From the NCBI GenBank assembly GCA_021397845.1, contig CM038047.1:123982112-124046111 (forward strand): a stretch of DNA of 64,000 bases. The letters are read 5' to 3'. Every line of letters starts with the position of its first letter. Within the stretch, counting starts at the first letter, position 1. Source of the DNA: Areca catechu. Lineage: Eukaryota; Streptophyta; Magnoliopsida; Arecales; Arecaceae. The notes beneath the pieces were generated by a model, which saw only the letters and a list, made by a program, of their open reading frames with translations, made no database searches and had not been told where the DNA came from. This document shows, one piece after another, positions 1-10,386 of the stretch. A program made the position numbers and the translations under genes.

Positions 1-407
1 CAAAAAGGGGGAGTAATAAGAATAAGTATTAATATGCTTGAGCTTGATTTGAAAATTCTTTACAAAATTCATTAAGGGGGAGTAATACCTCCTTTATGTT
101 CAAAATCTATTTTGAATTGATTTTCATGCTCAATTCTTATCTTCAGATGTTCAGGGAGAATATTTCACTCTTCACAATGCTCATTGTTGAATCTATCATT
201 TATTTTAAGAGTATCAAGATACATGACTTTATCTCTTATATTTCAAGCTCTGATACTCTTAGCCATTGTAATATTCTTGCTTTGATACATCTCTTTTAAT
301 ATTTTGATATATATTGCAATTAGCTCTTCACACCTTGAAAAGTTCTTTTGAAAGTTTTTTATGTAATTTATACTTAAAGATTTTATCATCATCAAAAAGG
401 GAGAGAT
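1..407 (+). other. 3' non-coding end of SIRE-like copia element A, with polypurine tract
   Basis: This AT-rich stretch has no convincing gene. It contains repeated purine runs (GGGGGAG at about 6-12 and 75-81), and a polypurine tract (AAAAAGGGAGAGA, about 394-406) ends directly before an LTR starting TGTTGAC at 408. That arrangement is the plus-strand primer site of an LTR retrotransposon. The repeated GGGGGAG runs resemble the 3' region of SIRE/Maximus elements. The coding part of this copy lies to the left of the window. Confidence 0.6.
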
Positions 408-1966
408 TGTTGACTCTGTTATTGATTTTGATGATAAACAAAATGCTTAAGTATAAGTTGAGTACTAATGATTTCTTTGAAGTGTGTTTTTTATAGAAAA
501 TGATGCTCATCAACTTGACAAAAATTGTTTGATTGAAGAAATCATAAATTTAGATGAAAGATCTGCTTAAAGAAGACTTCGATAGTTGAAGATTGTTTGA
601 AAGGACACATGAGTTCAATACAAACTTGTTTCAGCAGAAGTTCAAATATTTTTGAGAGAATCTCAGTGATGTGTAGACTCAAAGTGTCGACACCTACAAC
701 TCAAGTGTCGACACATGACAGTGAAGTGTCGACATAAGCCGGCACGCAGAGATAGTTTTAGATGGCATGGTTGAAGTGTCAACATATGGATGTGTTATGT
801 CGACTCAAAGTGTCAACACATGCATGGATCAGCTCATCACCTGAGATTTTTTGGTTTACAAAACTTGCTGAAATTGAAGATCTGCCTGAAGTGTCGACAC
901 ATGTATGTCAAGTATCGACTTACAATGTCGACTCACCAGTAGAAATGTCGACTCACCTAAGAATTCCAGAAAGCTACATTGAAGATTTTTGAACTAGGTG
1001 TTGACTCATGGACCGGAAGTGTCGACCCAAAGTATCGACTCACTGCTTGAAGTGTCAACATTTGAGTTCTGGGAATAGTAATGGCTAGTTTTTCAAATAT
1101 AGAACTCATCCCTCTTGGCTCCCAATGGCTAGTTTTTCATGTCTAATGGCTAGAAACCGAGTTTAAGGCCTTGAAAAGGTATTTAATTTATTGAAATCAA
1201 ATCTAAACATATGGGAATGAAAAAGGAATAGCCAAGAGAAAAGAAAAGAAGAGCATTCACTCCTATTCATTAAGTTAAACCACCTTCAAGCAAAAAGAAG
1301 CCTTCAAGTATTCAAGAGCTTTCAAGTTCAATCATTTTTTAGCATTAAAAGAGGCTTCATCAAGTTGAAAGCATCATAACAATGAGCTTCAAAGAGATAC
1401 CTGCTTTTTATTAGAAAGCTTTCATTATTTCTTTACTTCAAGATTTATTTGTTGTAAGGGTTCTTGGTTAGCCTATTGGAAAACCAAGGAAGGTTATTGA
1501 TGAGCCTTTGAAAACCAATTAGGTTCTTGGTTAGCCCGCAAAACCAAGGAAGGTTGGTGGTTAGCCTTAAAATCATTTAGGTTCTTGGTTAGCTCGTAAA
1601 ACCAAGTGAGGTTTTGACTTGTGAGCCTTATGAAAACAAGTCAGGTTTTGATTAGTGAGCCGAGAAAACTAATTGACTGTAATCGGTTGAGATTATAGTG
1701 AATTTCCAAATGGGTCTTGGGAAGTGGATGTGGGTGCAATGGATAGCACCGAACCACTATACTTTCTTGTGTTTATGATTGCTTGCCTCTTCTATTTGCT
1801 CTTACTTTGTTGCTTTATATTTCTGCTGCACACTTACTTAAGATCACTTCATTTGCATTCATTGTATTGAGTTCAATTAGTGAATTGGTTCACATTCTTA
1901 CACTCCATCAAATAATTTTTTAGAGACCCAATTCACCCCCCCTCTTGGGTTGCTTACTGGGCAACA
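408..1966 (+). repeat. 3' LTR of SIRE-like copia element A
   Basis: The 1559-bp unit begins TGTTGAC and ends GGGCAACA, giving the terminal inverted repeat TGTTG...CAACA. It follows a polypurine tract and ends with the CACCCCCCCTCTTGGG-type stretch that precedes the primer site in related copies in this window. Its first 60 bases match the reverse complement of the LTR at 4493-5964, so both belong to related SIRE-like families. Both ends look intact. No primer-binding site follows, so this is a 3' or solo LTR, and the polypurine tract favours a 3' LTR. Confidence 0.75.
684..1065 (+). repeat. Dispersed GTCGAC-core motif cluster inside LTR A
   Basis: About a dozen short motifs of the form AAGTGTCGAC(A/T)CA recur at irregular 20-60 bp spacing, many degraded by one or two changes. 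The core GTCGAC is palindromic. The same motif fills the middle of the LTR at 4493-5964 and recurs near 41380-41480. Confidence 0.7.
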
Positions 1967-1970
1967 CCCA

Positions 1971-2270
1971 CCTCGGCGCATCTTTGGATTTACCATAGGG
2001 TAAGTTGTGTAAACCATCCCTATACCTTCAGTTGATATTAAGGCAAGCTGATTGGGTCCACCTCGATGCATCTTCGAATTTACCGTAGGGTAGGTTGTGT
2101 AAACCATCCCTACGCCTTCAGTTGATCATAAGGTGGCCTGGTTGGGCTCCCCTTTGCACTCATCAGGCATACCGATAAGGCGAGTGGATCAAACCTACCT
2201 TTGTGCTTTTTCATCGATCTCATTGGATGGGTCACTGAGACCATTCTTGTGCCGTTATTTGATAATAAAA
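1971..2270. repeat. 90-bp degenerate tandem repeat
   Basis: CACCTCGGCGCATC at about 1969 recurs as CACCTCGATGCATC 90 bp later. A third, more degraded unit starts near 2151 and possibly a fourth near 2241. The repeats lie just downstream of the integrase remnant, the same position as the 45-bp repeats in Tat-A at 8070-8455, so post-pol tandem arrays look typical of this family. Confidence 0.6.
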
Positions 2271-2330
2271 ATGGCTAACCAAACTTATTTTTAAATGGAC
2301 TTTTGTTGAAGTCTTTCCTGATGAGAACTC

Positions 2331-2513
2331 TCATTGATAGCACTTGCGAATATTTTGTATATTCCAAGGCCAAGGTAGTACAACCCCATCTATAGTCTTA
2401 AGTTGATACATTCTTGGATGTATGACTTCCTTGATTCGGTAGGGACCTTCCAAATTGGAAAAAAGTTTGCCTTGCTCTGTCAGCTTGGATACTTCGGTCC
2501 TTTGCAAAACCAA
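2331..2513 (-). pseudogene. Tat-like integrase C-terminal remnant
   Basis: About 60 residues contain LTEQGKLFSNLEGPYRIKEV and end NIQNIRKCYQ before a stop. This is the C-terminal tail of Tat-type gypsy integrases, and the same motif occurs at 8479-8742 (PTEQGELSPNWEGPYRVSEV). The expected W in NWEGPY is replaced by L. Upstream integrase sequence continues in broken frames to about 2758, where the copy is cut off. Confidence 0.7.
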
Positions 2514-2758
2514 GTCTCAAGGATGAAAGATTCGCTCCTTCACCCTAGAATTGTAATATTTAGCGACTTTTTGCTGATATGCCGCCATCTTCATTTGAGC
2601 CTGAAGTCTGGTGCCTTGTAGCAGATACAAGTCTGCCCTTCAGCGCTCTGAATTTTCAGGTTCTTTGTATTTATCGATTCTCAAAGATTGTAATTTAACC
2701 TCTATAGGGAGGACTGCTTCTATGCCATATGCCAAATTAAATGGGGACTCATCAGTAG

Positions 2759-4417
2759 CTATTCTAGGAGTTGTCCTTTTAGGTTAGTGGCATTGGTTCC
2801 TTTTGGAACCCAAACTTTCTTAATGTTACTTAATCTTCTTTTGTTGCACATATAAGATTTATGCCCTATAGTACCACATGCATAACAAGTAATGGATGAA
2901 GATGCATGCACAAAGAAATTTTTGAAAAGTTTTTGATTCTTATGTGTTCTAAACCCTAAACCTGCTCTATCAAAAATAGCCATTTGATTGTTCAAAAGTA
3001 AGTTTAATTTTCAGAACTGTATATAAATTTATCTACAAGAGATTTTAATTTTTCAATTTTTTCTTTATATCTTTTATTTTCATCCAAAATTTTCTTTCCT
3101 TGTTTTGAAAGATTTTCATTTGAAACTGAAGAACTTTTCTTTTTCAAAACTTCTTTTTCCTTTTCAATAACTGAAATTTTATCATTTAATTTTCTATTTT
3201 GAAGAAGAAGACAACCATTTTCATTAGAAAACTTATGATTTGCTTTAGCTAACTCCAAATTTTGATTTTTCAAATCTTTATGTTTTGACTTTAGTTTTTG
3301 AAATTCTATAACTAGTTCATCAAAAACTTCATGAAGTTCATCAAAGGTAAATTCATTCTCTGTTTCAGATTGTACCTCATCATGATCCACCATCAGACAG
3401 AAGTTTGCCACTTCTTGCTATTCTTCCTCGGAGCTGGAGTCCTCACTGTCACTCCAGGTTGACATCATGGCTTTCTTTCTCAATTTTCTTCTACTTTTCT
3501 TGAGTAAGGGGCAATTCACCTTAAAATGACCTGGTTTCTTGCATTCAAAATAAGTAGGCTACTCCTTCTCTTTCTCCTTGTCCTTCTCATTACTTGACTC
3601 ACCTTCAGGGGTTTCTTCTTGAGTTGAATTTTTTATTCCTCATAAACCTTCTGAATTTTCTTGAAATTAGAGCTGTCTCATCTTCTTCATCATCTTCTTC
3701 AGACTCATCGCTTGATTCTTCTCTAGCAGTGGATTTGAAAGCAATCACTTTCTTCTTTTTGTCGACTTCCACATTGTTTTGCTTGAGGGAGAGCTCATAA
3801 GTCATCAGTGAGCCTAACAGTTGTTCATGTGGAAGAGTGTTGACATCCTTAGCTTTTTCAATAGCTGTTACCTTTGCATCCCAAGAAGCTGGTAGAGACC
3901 TGAGAAGTTTGTTCACAAGTTCACCATTAGAAACAACTTTTTCTAGGCTTCTCATGCCATTCACAATATTTGTGAACCTAGTGTACATCTCACTAATTGA
4001 TTCAGTAGGTTCCATTCTAAACATTTCATAAGTATGAATAAGCATGTTAACCTTAGTTATTTTCACTTGGTGTGTACCCTCATGGGTAATCTTAAGTATA
4101 TCCCAAATCTCCTTGGCGGAGAGACAATTAGATATTCTATTAAATTTATTTGGGTCAAGAGAGCAAAATAACAAATTCATAGCCTTAGCATTAAGCTCTA
4201 TTTGCTTAATGTTATTCTCATCCCAATCATCTTCCATTTTTGGAGTGAGAATGCCATTAACCAACATAGTAGGGTGATGAAGACCTTGTACAATTATCCT
4301 CCATAAATTATAATCAATAGCTTGAATATAAATGCGCATGCGTGTTTTCCAATATGTGTAATTTATGCCATTGAAGAGTGAGGGACGATTTGAAGCTTGA
4401 TCTTAAACTACACCCAT
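2759..4417 (-). pseudogene. Gag of SIRE-like copia element D, truncated
   Basis: The minus-strand frame starts near 4417, but a stop codon lies at codon 5. The capsid part (4339-3605, about 244 residues) begins MRIYIQAIDYNLW and carries typical copia gag features: WDENNIKQIELNAKAMNLL, then EGTHQVKITKVNMLIHTYE, then LRSLPASWDAKVTAIE. A lysine/glutamate-rich tail follows. A first zinc knuckle near 3510-3560 appears to have lost its first cysteine, a coiled-coil segment lies at 3411-3004, and a second CCHC knuckle (CYACGTIGHKSYMC) lies at 2995-2759. Several stops separate these pieces. The coding sequence ends abruptly at 2759, so protease and the rest of pol are missing. Confidence 0.75.
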
Positions 4418-4478
4418 TCTTATTGGGGCTGCCGTGATCTTTTACTCAAGATCCTTGGACCTACAAGAGAGTACCAGT

Positions 4479-4490
4479 GCTCTGATACCA
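4479..4490 (-). other. Primer-binding site of element D (initiator Met tRNA type)
   Basis: Read on the minus strand the site is TGGTATCAGAGC, the usual copia sequence complementary to the 3' end of initiator methionine tRNA. It sits two bases inside the LTR end at 4493, which identifies that LTR as the 5' LTR of a minus-strand element. Confidence 0.85.
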
Positions 4491-4492
4491 CT

Positions 4493-5964
4493 TGTTGCCC
4501 AAAAATGGAGCCCAAGAGGGGGGGTGAATTGGGTCTTTTACAAATTTAAAACAGCAATGTGAAGGCCTAGTGGTATTTGTGAGTAATAAATTCAATGCTC
4601 TAGATTAAATACAGCGGAAAGCAATAAATGAAGTGCAATAAACAAAGAGCAAGAAGGAAAGAAGGCAATCACACACAAACACAATGTTTATAGTGGTTCG
4701 GTGCAAACCTAGCACCTACATCTACTCTCCAAGCCACCATTGGGAATTCCACTATAATCCAATCAAGATTATAGCAGACTTATTTTTCAAAAGGCTCACA
4801 AGTCAAAACCTATGTTGGTTTTGTCACCTAGGCTTACCAACAACCTTTTATACTTGTTTTGTCTTCGGGCTCACAAGTTAATCCTAGTTGATTTTATCCC
4901 TTTGGCTTACCAACAAACCACAACAACCTTCTTTCAAGACACCCTTGAAAGCCAGGTCAAATCACAAGACAAAATCAGATATACAATTTCAAAAAATAAG
5001 ACAAACTCTCTTCATTAATAGAATGGAAGCTTTGAAGCTCAAGTTGATGCTTTGTCTTGTCTCCTCCTTGGAATATCCTTCAAACTCCTCTTTTGGAATG
5101 ATGTAAGGATGAGCTTGTAGGCTTTTTCAGTGAATCAAACTTTAAATAGCTATTGATATGAAGTTCTTGAGATAATATTGACTTTTTGGCTTTCAATGGA
5201 CTTCAATATACTTTCATGCCTTTAGAATGAAGTTGGTGGAGATTAAATACAACAAGAAACTTCCAAAAAATAGTTTGTGATCGTTGCAGCTTCGAATCTA
5301 GCCATTTGGAGCTTGAAAAGTAATTTCTGCAAATCAGAAAAATAGATCCGTTAGGGCTGTCATACTTCAAGTGTCGATACTTGGCTTATCAAGTGTCGAC
5401 ACTTGGCTGTCAGGTGTCGGCACTTGATTTCTAGGTGTCGACACTTGAACTTTCAAGTGTCGACACTTGATGCACAGGTATCGACACTTGACACAAAAAC
5501 TCTCCATTGGCAAAGTCTGTATTTTCAAAAATCTCAGGCCTTGAGTCGATACTTGGAAACCAAAGTGTCGACACTTGAAATGCAAGTGTCAATACTTGAG
5601 TTTTGGGTGTCGACACTTGGCATGCCAAGAGATTTTTCTGCATGCCAAATGCTGAAGTGTTGACACTTGACTTCCTAGGTGTCGACACTTGACACTGAAA
5701 AATTCATATTCAAGTGCAAGTTAGGCCAAAAACACAAATATTAATTTTGAAACTTAAATAGAACATAAACAAATAATAATTAAACATGAAAAAGCCCTTT
5801 TTTTCATGAAAAGAATGTCCAGAATTTTGAAAAATGCTCCATGCCATGGCGTGCCACGATACATAAGCTTTTAAGATTTTGAGGTGCTTTCTTCCTAAAA
5901 ATTCATAGCTTGAAATACACATTAGTATATAATATGCACTCAATATTTTGTTATTTATCAAGAT
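4493..5964 (-). repeat. 5' LTR of SIRE-like copia element D, outer end clipped
   Basis: The inner end (plus-strand TGTTGCCC at 4493) is intact and followed by the primer site. The outer end near 5964 matches the beginning of LTR A but lacks roughly the first 14-16 bases, because Tat-A sequence starts there. The remaining length is about 1.47 kb. Its middle carries a dense GTCGAC motif cluster. Because the outer terminus is lost, this copy has no usable target-site duplication. Confidence 0.75.
5365..5695. repeat. Minisatellite of palindromic AAGTGTCGACACTT motifs
   Basis: At least ten copies of (A/G)(A/G)GTGTCGACACTTG occur, often spaced 20-22 bp apart (for example near 5417, 5437, 5459 and 5481). 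Many are perfect 14-bp palindromes. The linkers between copies differ in sequence. The array lies in the middle of LTR D and is the densest example of the motif in the window. Confidence 0.8.
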
Positions 5965-7556
5965 CACTGGGTGGATCCAACACGTGGGTGAGGCTCCAAG
6001 AGGGGAGGTTGATCCTGATGGCCGACCAGGCTAGATTCAATGAAATCAACGGAGCGGGCCCAACCGCGGTATTTGAACTACTGGGGGAAGACTGCCTTCA
6101 CTGGGCAGGGATCAGCCCCCAAAGACTTTTACGCAAGGGCCGAACTCTTTCTTCATGGTCCGCCCCCCACAACCTTGTCGCTTTTCTTCCTTTGACTAAT
6201 CCTTAATCTCTTTGTAACAGGAGGGAGGATGAGAAAAATCGACAAGGCCAAAGTCGTTCAGCGGGCAATGTGGAAAAGGCCCGCCCTAGGGTTGGCCCCA
6301 ACATCGACGGCCGAAAGACAGAAGAAGAAACGGGAAGAGAAGCAGCCTGCACCTGTCGTGGAGCTGGATTCCGACGAGGATGATACCCCCCTTACTGAGG
6401 TGCTGGCAAGGAAAGCATCCAGGGCTTCGTTTGTCACCGAGGAGTCGGCCGCCCCGCGGGGGCAGGAGCAGTCGGAGCTACCTGGTGCAGCGGCAGTGTC
6501 AACCCCTGCACCTGTTGGCCCAAATACAGTGGGGCCCTCGGAGGACAAAGGAAAAGGGATGGCCGTGGAAGGGGTCGACGATGAGGGGGCCGAAGAGGAG
6601 TCTGACGAGGAAGTTCGCGAGGAGGAGTTCCAGCATTGGAATGCTCTGGACCACCCCCGGAGGGCGCAAAGCCTGCTTAGGGGGGCGATGACCGACATCA
6701 ATTATGAGCGGTCGATCCAAAGGAACTTGAGCGACGTAGCGGTAGAGTCCTACCGTAACCTCATGAGGGTAAGGCATCCTGCATGATTCCTCGTATCTTT
6801 TCCTTTCTCTTACGGCCCTGACTTAGCTTTATGATTGCAGCTCCTCCATGACATCTCCTTGATGGACACGACATCGATCGGGTGCTTCATGCAGCCAAAA
6901 CCTCCGCTAGAAGAGTGCAGGAGCTGGAGTCAACTCGAGCTGCCATGGAGGCGTCTCTAAAATCTGTGAAGGAGAGGTTGTCGGCCGCCCAAGCAGAGGC
7001 CGACTCATCGAAGGAGGCCCTGAAAGAGGAAGATGGCCGATTGGCTGACCGGGAAGCTAGACTGAAGAAGAGGAAAGTGAAGGTGGCTTCCCTCACTCAC
7101 CGGCTGCAAGAAGAGGAAGGTCGATTCTTGGAGGCCGACAAGAGGGCGCAGGCCGAGCGGGCAACGGTGGTCCAGCTGACGACCCAGCTTAAGGAAGCAT
7201 GGGAGCTGGCCACGAGGCAGGTTCGGGATGTAGTAACGGCATACAAGGCCTCCTCCGACTTTGATGAGGAGGATGAAGAGGCAGCATCGAACTTCTACAG
7301 AGAAGGCTACGACGACTGCTTGAAGAAGGTGGCCTTACTTTTCCCGGGGCTAGACTTGCCAGGTGCAGAGCTGAAAGGACCTGCGGAGGAGGGAGAGCCC
7401 CAGGCCGAAGGTGAGACAGAGGAGGCCAGGGCTGAAGTAGAGGCGACGGACATCCAGGTCGAGCCCCCAAGTGCTACGGTCCTTGTTACCCTTCCAGTTG
7501 TAGCGGACAGGGCCGAAGTTAGGGCCCCTGACGCACCTTCGGTGGGTCCGACCTAA
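5965..7556 (+). pseudogene. Antisense extra gene of Tat-A (putative 'gypsy-type transposon' protein), C-terminal part
   Basis: A GC-rich + strand gene lies opposite to the element's own pol. A segment up to 6206 ends in a run typical of these proteins (SSWSAPHN). An exon follows from about 6229 to 6768, with a basic stretch, an aspartate/glutamate-rich block and a conserved region ending YRNLMR. A likely intron at 6769-6840 runs from GTAAGG to TTGCAG. A long coiled coil rich in A, E, K and R follows (6882 to about 7210), then an acidic, proline-containing tail ending in a stop at 7554-7556. After the predicted splice the frame is off by one, with a one-base loss likely near 6868, so this copy is probably dead. 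A first intron ending at the CAG before 6222 is also possible. The function of the family is unknown. The relation to the Pfam 'putative gypsy type transposon' family is my recognition and was not tested. Confidence 0.55.
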
Positions 7557-7682
7557 GGGGTTTGTAAAGGTCCGACCCACCTTGTTTTGTAAGCGAATGC
7601 TTTTGAACTTAATGAAAAGGCCTTTTAGCTTTCTTATGTGTATGTGGGTGTGGAATAGATATTTTCCTTTCGAAATTTTTCC

Positions 7683-7849
7683 AAGTGTTTCCGGTCGGCT
7701 TCTTCGTACCACAGGTTACCTTCTTTTTCTTCCAAAATCTTTCTAAGTATTTCTGGTCGGCTTCTTCATACCACAGGTTACCTTCTTTTTCTTCCAAAAT
7801 CTTTCTAAGTGTTTCCGGTCGGCTTTTCGTACCATAGGTTACCTTTTCC
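7683..7849. repeat. 62-bp tandem repeat, about 2.7 copies
   Basis: AAGTGTTTCCGGTCGGCTTC starts at 7683, 7745 and 7807 with small changes, giving a 62-bp period. It lies just after the stop of the antisense gene and may contribute to its 3' end. No coding role is evident. Confidence 0.8.
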
Positions 7850-8069
7850 ATATGGCCATTCTGTGCCGGCCTAGTTAAAATACTTAGGAAAGTTCCCAAG
7901 TGTTTTTGGTCGGCCTTTTGAGGTTTGAAGCTGGTACATTATCCAAAATGGGGCTACTGCTTACTTCGGGCTCATGAACCGGGAGATTGGCTCCCAGCTT
8001 GATCCGTCGGTTAGCTCAGGTTTGCCATCTATTCTCCACGCGGTTCTGCATGGGCCATGTGCGGTGATT

Positions 8070-8455
8070 GCCGACCGGAGTTGAACTTTCGGAGTAGGCT
8101 GCCCTAGAGCCTCTGCCTACCGGAGTCAGACTTTCGGAGTGGGCTGCCCTAGAGCCTCTGCCGATCGAAGTCGGACTTTCGGAGTGGGCTGCCCTAGAGC
8201 CTCTACCGACCGGAGTCGGACTTTCGGAGTGGGCTACCCTAGAGCCTCTGCCGACCGGGGTCGGACTTTCGGAGTGGGCTGCCCTAGAGCCTCTGCCGAC
8301 CGGGGTCGGACTTTCGGAGTGGGCTGCCCTAGAGCCTCTGCCGACCGGGGTCGGACTTTCGGAGTGGGCTGCCCTAGAAACTCTGCCGACCAGAGTCAGA
8401 CTTTCAGAGTGGGCTGCCCTAGAGCCTCTGCCGACCGGAGTCAGACTTCCGGAGC
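8070..8455. repeat. 45-bp tandem repeat, about 8.6 copies
   Basis: The unit contains GACTTTCGGAGTGGGCTGCC and CTAGAGCCTCTGCCGACC and repeats every 45 bp with few changes. Because 45 is a multiple of three, the array stays open in a frame and would encode a 15-residue repeat (GCPRASADRGRTFGV). I see no start or other support for translation. The array separates integrase from the antisense gene. Confidence 0.85.
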
Positions 8456-8478
8456 GTTGATGGGAGAAACTGTAGACT

Positions 8479-9708
8479 TTATTGATAGTACTTGCGAAGG
8501 TTATCTACATTCCACCGACGCGATACTTGCTGCCCGTCCAACTGCTCGAGCCGGTAGGTCCCGACCCGGATTACTTCGCTAACTCGATAAGGACCTTCCC
8601 AATTGGGAGAAAGTTCTCCTTGCTCGGTCGGTCGTGAAATCTCCGTCCTCCATAAGACCAAGTCTCCAACTTGGAAGGTTCGCACCTTAACCCTCGAATT
8701 GTAATATCTAGCCATCTTCTGTCGGTAAGTCGCCATCTTCATGCTTGCCCGGAGCCTGATTTATTCCAACAAATCCAGATCGGCCCTTCGTTGCTCCGAA
8801 TTGATTGGCTTAGAGAGGTGATCAACCCATAGGGATTGCTAAGAGATTTCTACGGGGATGACTGCCTCACTCCCATAGGTCAAGTTAAATGGAGTTTCTC
8901 CGGTTGCCGTCCAAGCGGTAGTTCGATATGCCCACAATACCGAGTGAAGCTCTTCCGTCTAAAGACCTTTGGCTTCATTCAGTCGAGTCTTCAACCCATG
9001 CAGGATCGTCCGGTTGGTAACTTCAGCCTCCCCGTTGGACTGAGGGTGGCCGACCGCGGTGAGCTGATGGGAAATATGGTATTGCTAGCAAAAATCTCGG
9101 AACCTTGAGTTGTCAAATTGTCTTCCATTGTCTGTAATGATCATCCGTGGGATGCCAAACTGGAAGATAATGCAATTTCGAAATGAAGTTCTCCACCTTG
9201 GCTTCCGTTATCTGCGCCACTGCTTCAGCCTCCACCCATTTGGTAAAGTAATCGATGGCCATGAGGAGGAATTTCCGTTGGCCGGACGCTGGAGAAAGGG
9301 TCCCAGGATGTCCATGCCCCACTGGGCAAATGGCCATGGCGCCATAAGCGGGGTCAGCTGGCTGGCGGGCTTCCTTTGGACACCCGAATACCTTTGACAT
9401 GCGTCACACTTCTGCACGAAGCCTGACGCGTCCTTTTGAATTGTAGGCCAGTAATATCCCTGCCGGATAATTTTATAGGCCAGGGATCTTCCTTCTAGGT
9501 GGTCGTCGCAAATGCCTTCATGCACCTCCCTGAGCGCATAGTCTGCATCGGTCGGTCCCAAACACTTCAACAGTGGTTGTGAAAATGACCGCTTGTAGAG
9601 GATTCCATCGAGGACGACGTACTTAGAGGCTGTCGAGCGTATACACTTCACTTCAGCCAGGTCATCCGAAAGAGTGCCCTGAACCAGGAAGGTACGGATC
9701 GGGTCCAT
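8479..9708 (-). pseudogene. Tat-A integrase, frameshifted
   Basis: The minus-strand segment 9708-9208 carries the zinc-binding part (HEGICDDHLEGRSL, then CDACQRY) followed by WGMDILGPF, which contains the first catalytic aspartate. A second frame (9400-9113) continues with AIDYFTKWVEAEAV, so a frameshift lies near 9300. The middle of the core is broken. The C-terminal part (8742-8479) ends NVDNLRKYYQ before the stop. Gene order and sequence fit the Tat lineage of Ty3/gypsy, which lacks a chromodomain. The protein would insert element cDNA into the genome, but this copy cannot be functional. Confidence 0.75.
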
Positions 9709-9958
9709 CCAAGATGCCTCCTGTCCAACCTAATAGACATCAGTCGACTTCTCAGCAATGCTTGGACGTTGCAGATATTCCACGAAGGTCCGATCGGAGG
9801 TGCTGATCGTAGCCGCAGCCAACCGCGACAGGACATCCGCTCGTGAGTTCTGCAACCGAGATATATGAAGAATCTCGAAAAACTTGAGCAGAGATGTAAA
9901 GCATCGTACCTTGTCCAAGTACTTGGCCAAGATAGGATCCCTCGTTTCAAACTCGACC
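9709..9958 (-). pseudogene. Tat-A RNase H C-terminal remnant
   Basis: The minus-strand frame includes MAKYLDKVRCFTSLLKFFEI and HISRLQNSRADVLSRLA, the end of the second RNase H domain characteristic of Tat elements. The same motif is seen in Tat-B at 15880-16312 (RTENSRADALSRLA). The upstream catalytic part is cut off at about 9958-9960, where sequence changes abruptly to AT-rich DNA. Confidence 0.75.
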
Positions 9959-9960
9959 GG

Positions 9961-10382
9961 ATGGGTATAACAATATTTTTAAAAAATTATTTAATCAATT
10001 TTAAATATAACTTTAAATTTAAATATAAAAAAATAAAATCATAATTAATATCAATTAAGCTATCGTACCGATGATATGATTTTTATTTTTTAGAAGAATA
10101 ATAACACATCTTTAGATGCATAGAACCAAGCTCCCGTAAGGGCATCCACCAGGAAGCATTGTAGCCTTAAATTAGCTTATTAAATAAGCAGGAGAGAAAC
10201 AAAGCAAATACAACTCAAGATTAACATTTTTTAATAAAATAGATAAATTATACAATATAAATATAATATATTTTAAAAAATAAAAATTAAAAGAATAATC
10301 ATTAAAAAAAAAACCATTATTCTGAAATTCGTCACTATAGGATGCTGCGCAACAAGAAATCAATCAACATACTTAAAGGGTA
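9961..10382. other. AT-rich spacer downstream of PPO
   Basis: Long A/T runs dominate and no coding signal is visible. A short GC-richer patch at about 10115-10165 does not fold into a tRNA that I can recognise. The stretch probably holds the PPO 3' flank, and AATAAT on the minus strand at about 10317-10322 is a weak poly(A) signal candidate. Confidence 0.5.
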
Positions 10383-10386
10383 GTGA

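Larger units (their letters stand above)
1967..2758 (-). mobile_element. Fragment of a Tat-like Ty3/gypsy element
   Basis: The segment runs in minus orientation from the integrase C-terminus (right) into the post-pol region (left). It is homologous, with substantial divergence, to 8479-8930 of Tat-A: both encode the same integrase tail and share the flanking non-coding pattern. The left edge abuts the intact terminus of LTR A, so element A probably inserted here. The right edge is an abrupt join to copia gag at about 2758/2759. Neither LTR of this Tat copy is present. Confidence 0.65.
5965..9960 (-). mobile_element. Tat-like Ty3/gypsy element fragment (Tat-A)
   Basis: In element orientation (minus strand) the order is RNase H end, integrase, two tandem-repeat blocks, and then an extra gene read on the opposite strand. 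No LTR, gag, protease or RT remains. The left edge abuts the clipped LTR of element D, and the right edge near 9960 joins AT-rich DNA next to PPO. An antisense extra gene beyond pol is a known feature of some Tat-lineage elements, such as Grande. Confidence 0.7.

Noticed and set aside
5365..5695. CRISPR-like array (short repeats with variable spacers)
   Set aside because: Repeats are 14-16 bp palindromes with irregular short linkers inside a plant LTR, with no cas genes. It is a minisatellite.
6258..6777. Minus-strand ORFs of 92-147 residues
   Set aside because: They mirror the plus-strand antisense gene. Their serine- and proline-rich composition comes from the complementary acidic codons.
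8139..8582. A 147-residue ORF of 15-residue repeats
   Set aside because: It is the translation of a 45-bp tandem array and runs into the antisense strand of integrase. It has no start context or other support.
10110..10170. Possible tRNA-like GC patch
   Set aside because: No acceptor stem, anticodon loop or T-loop consensus can be drawn.
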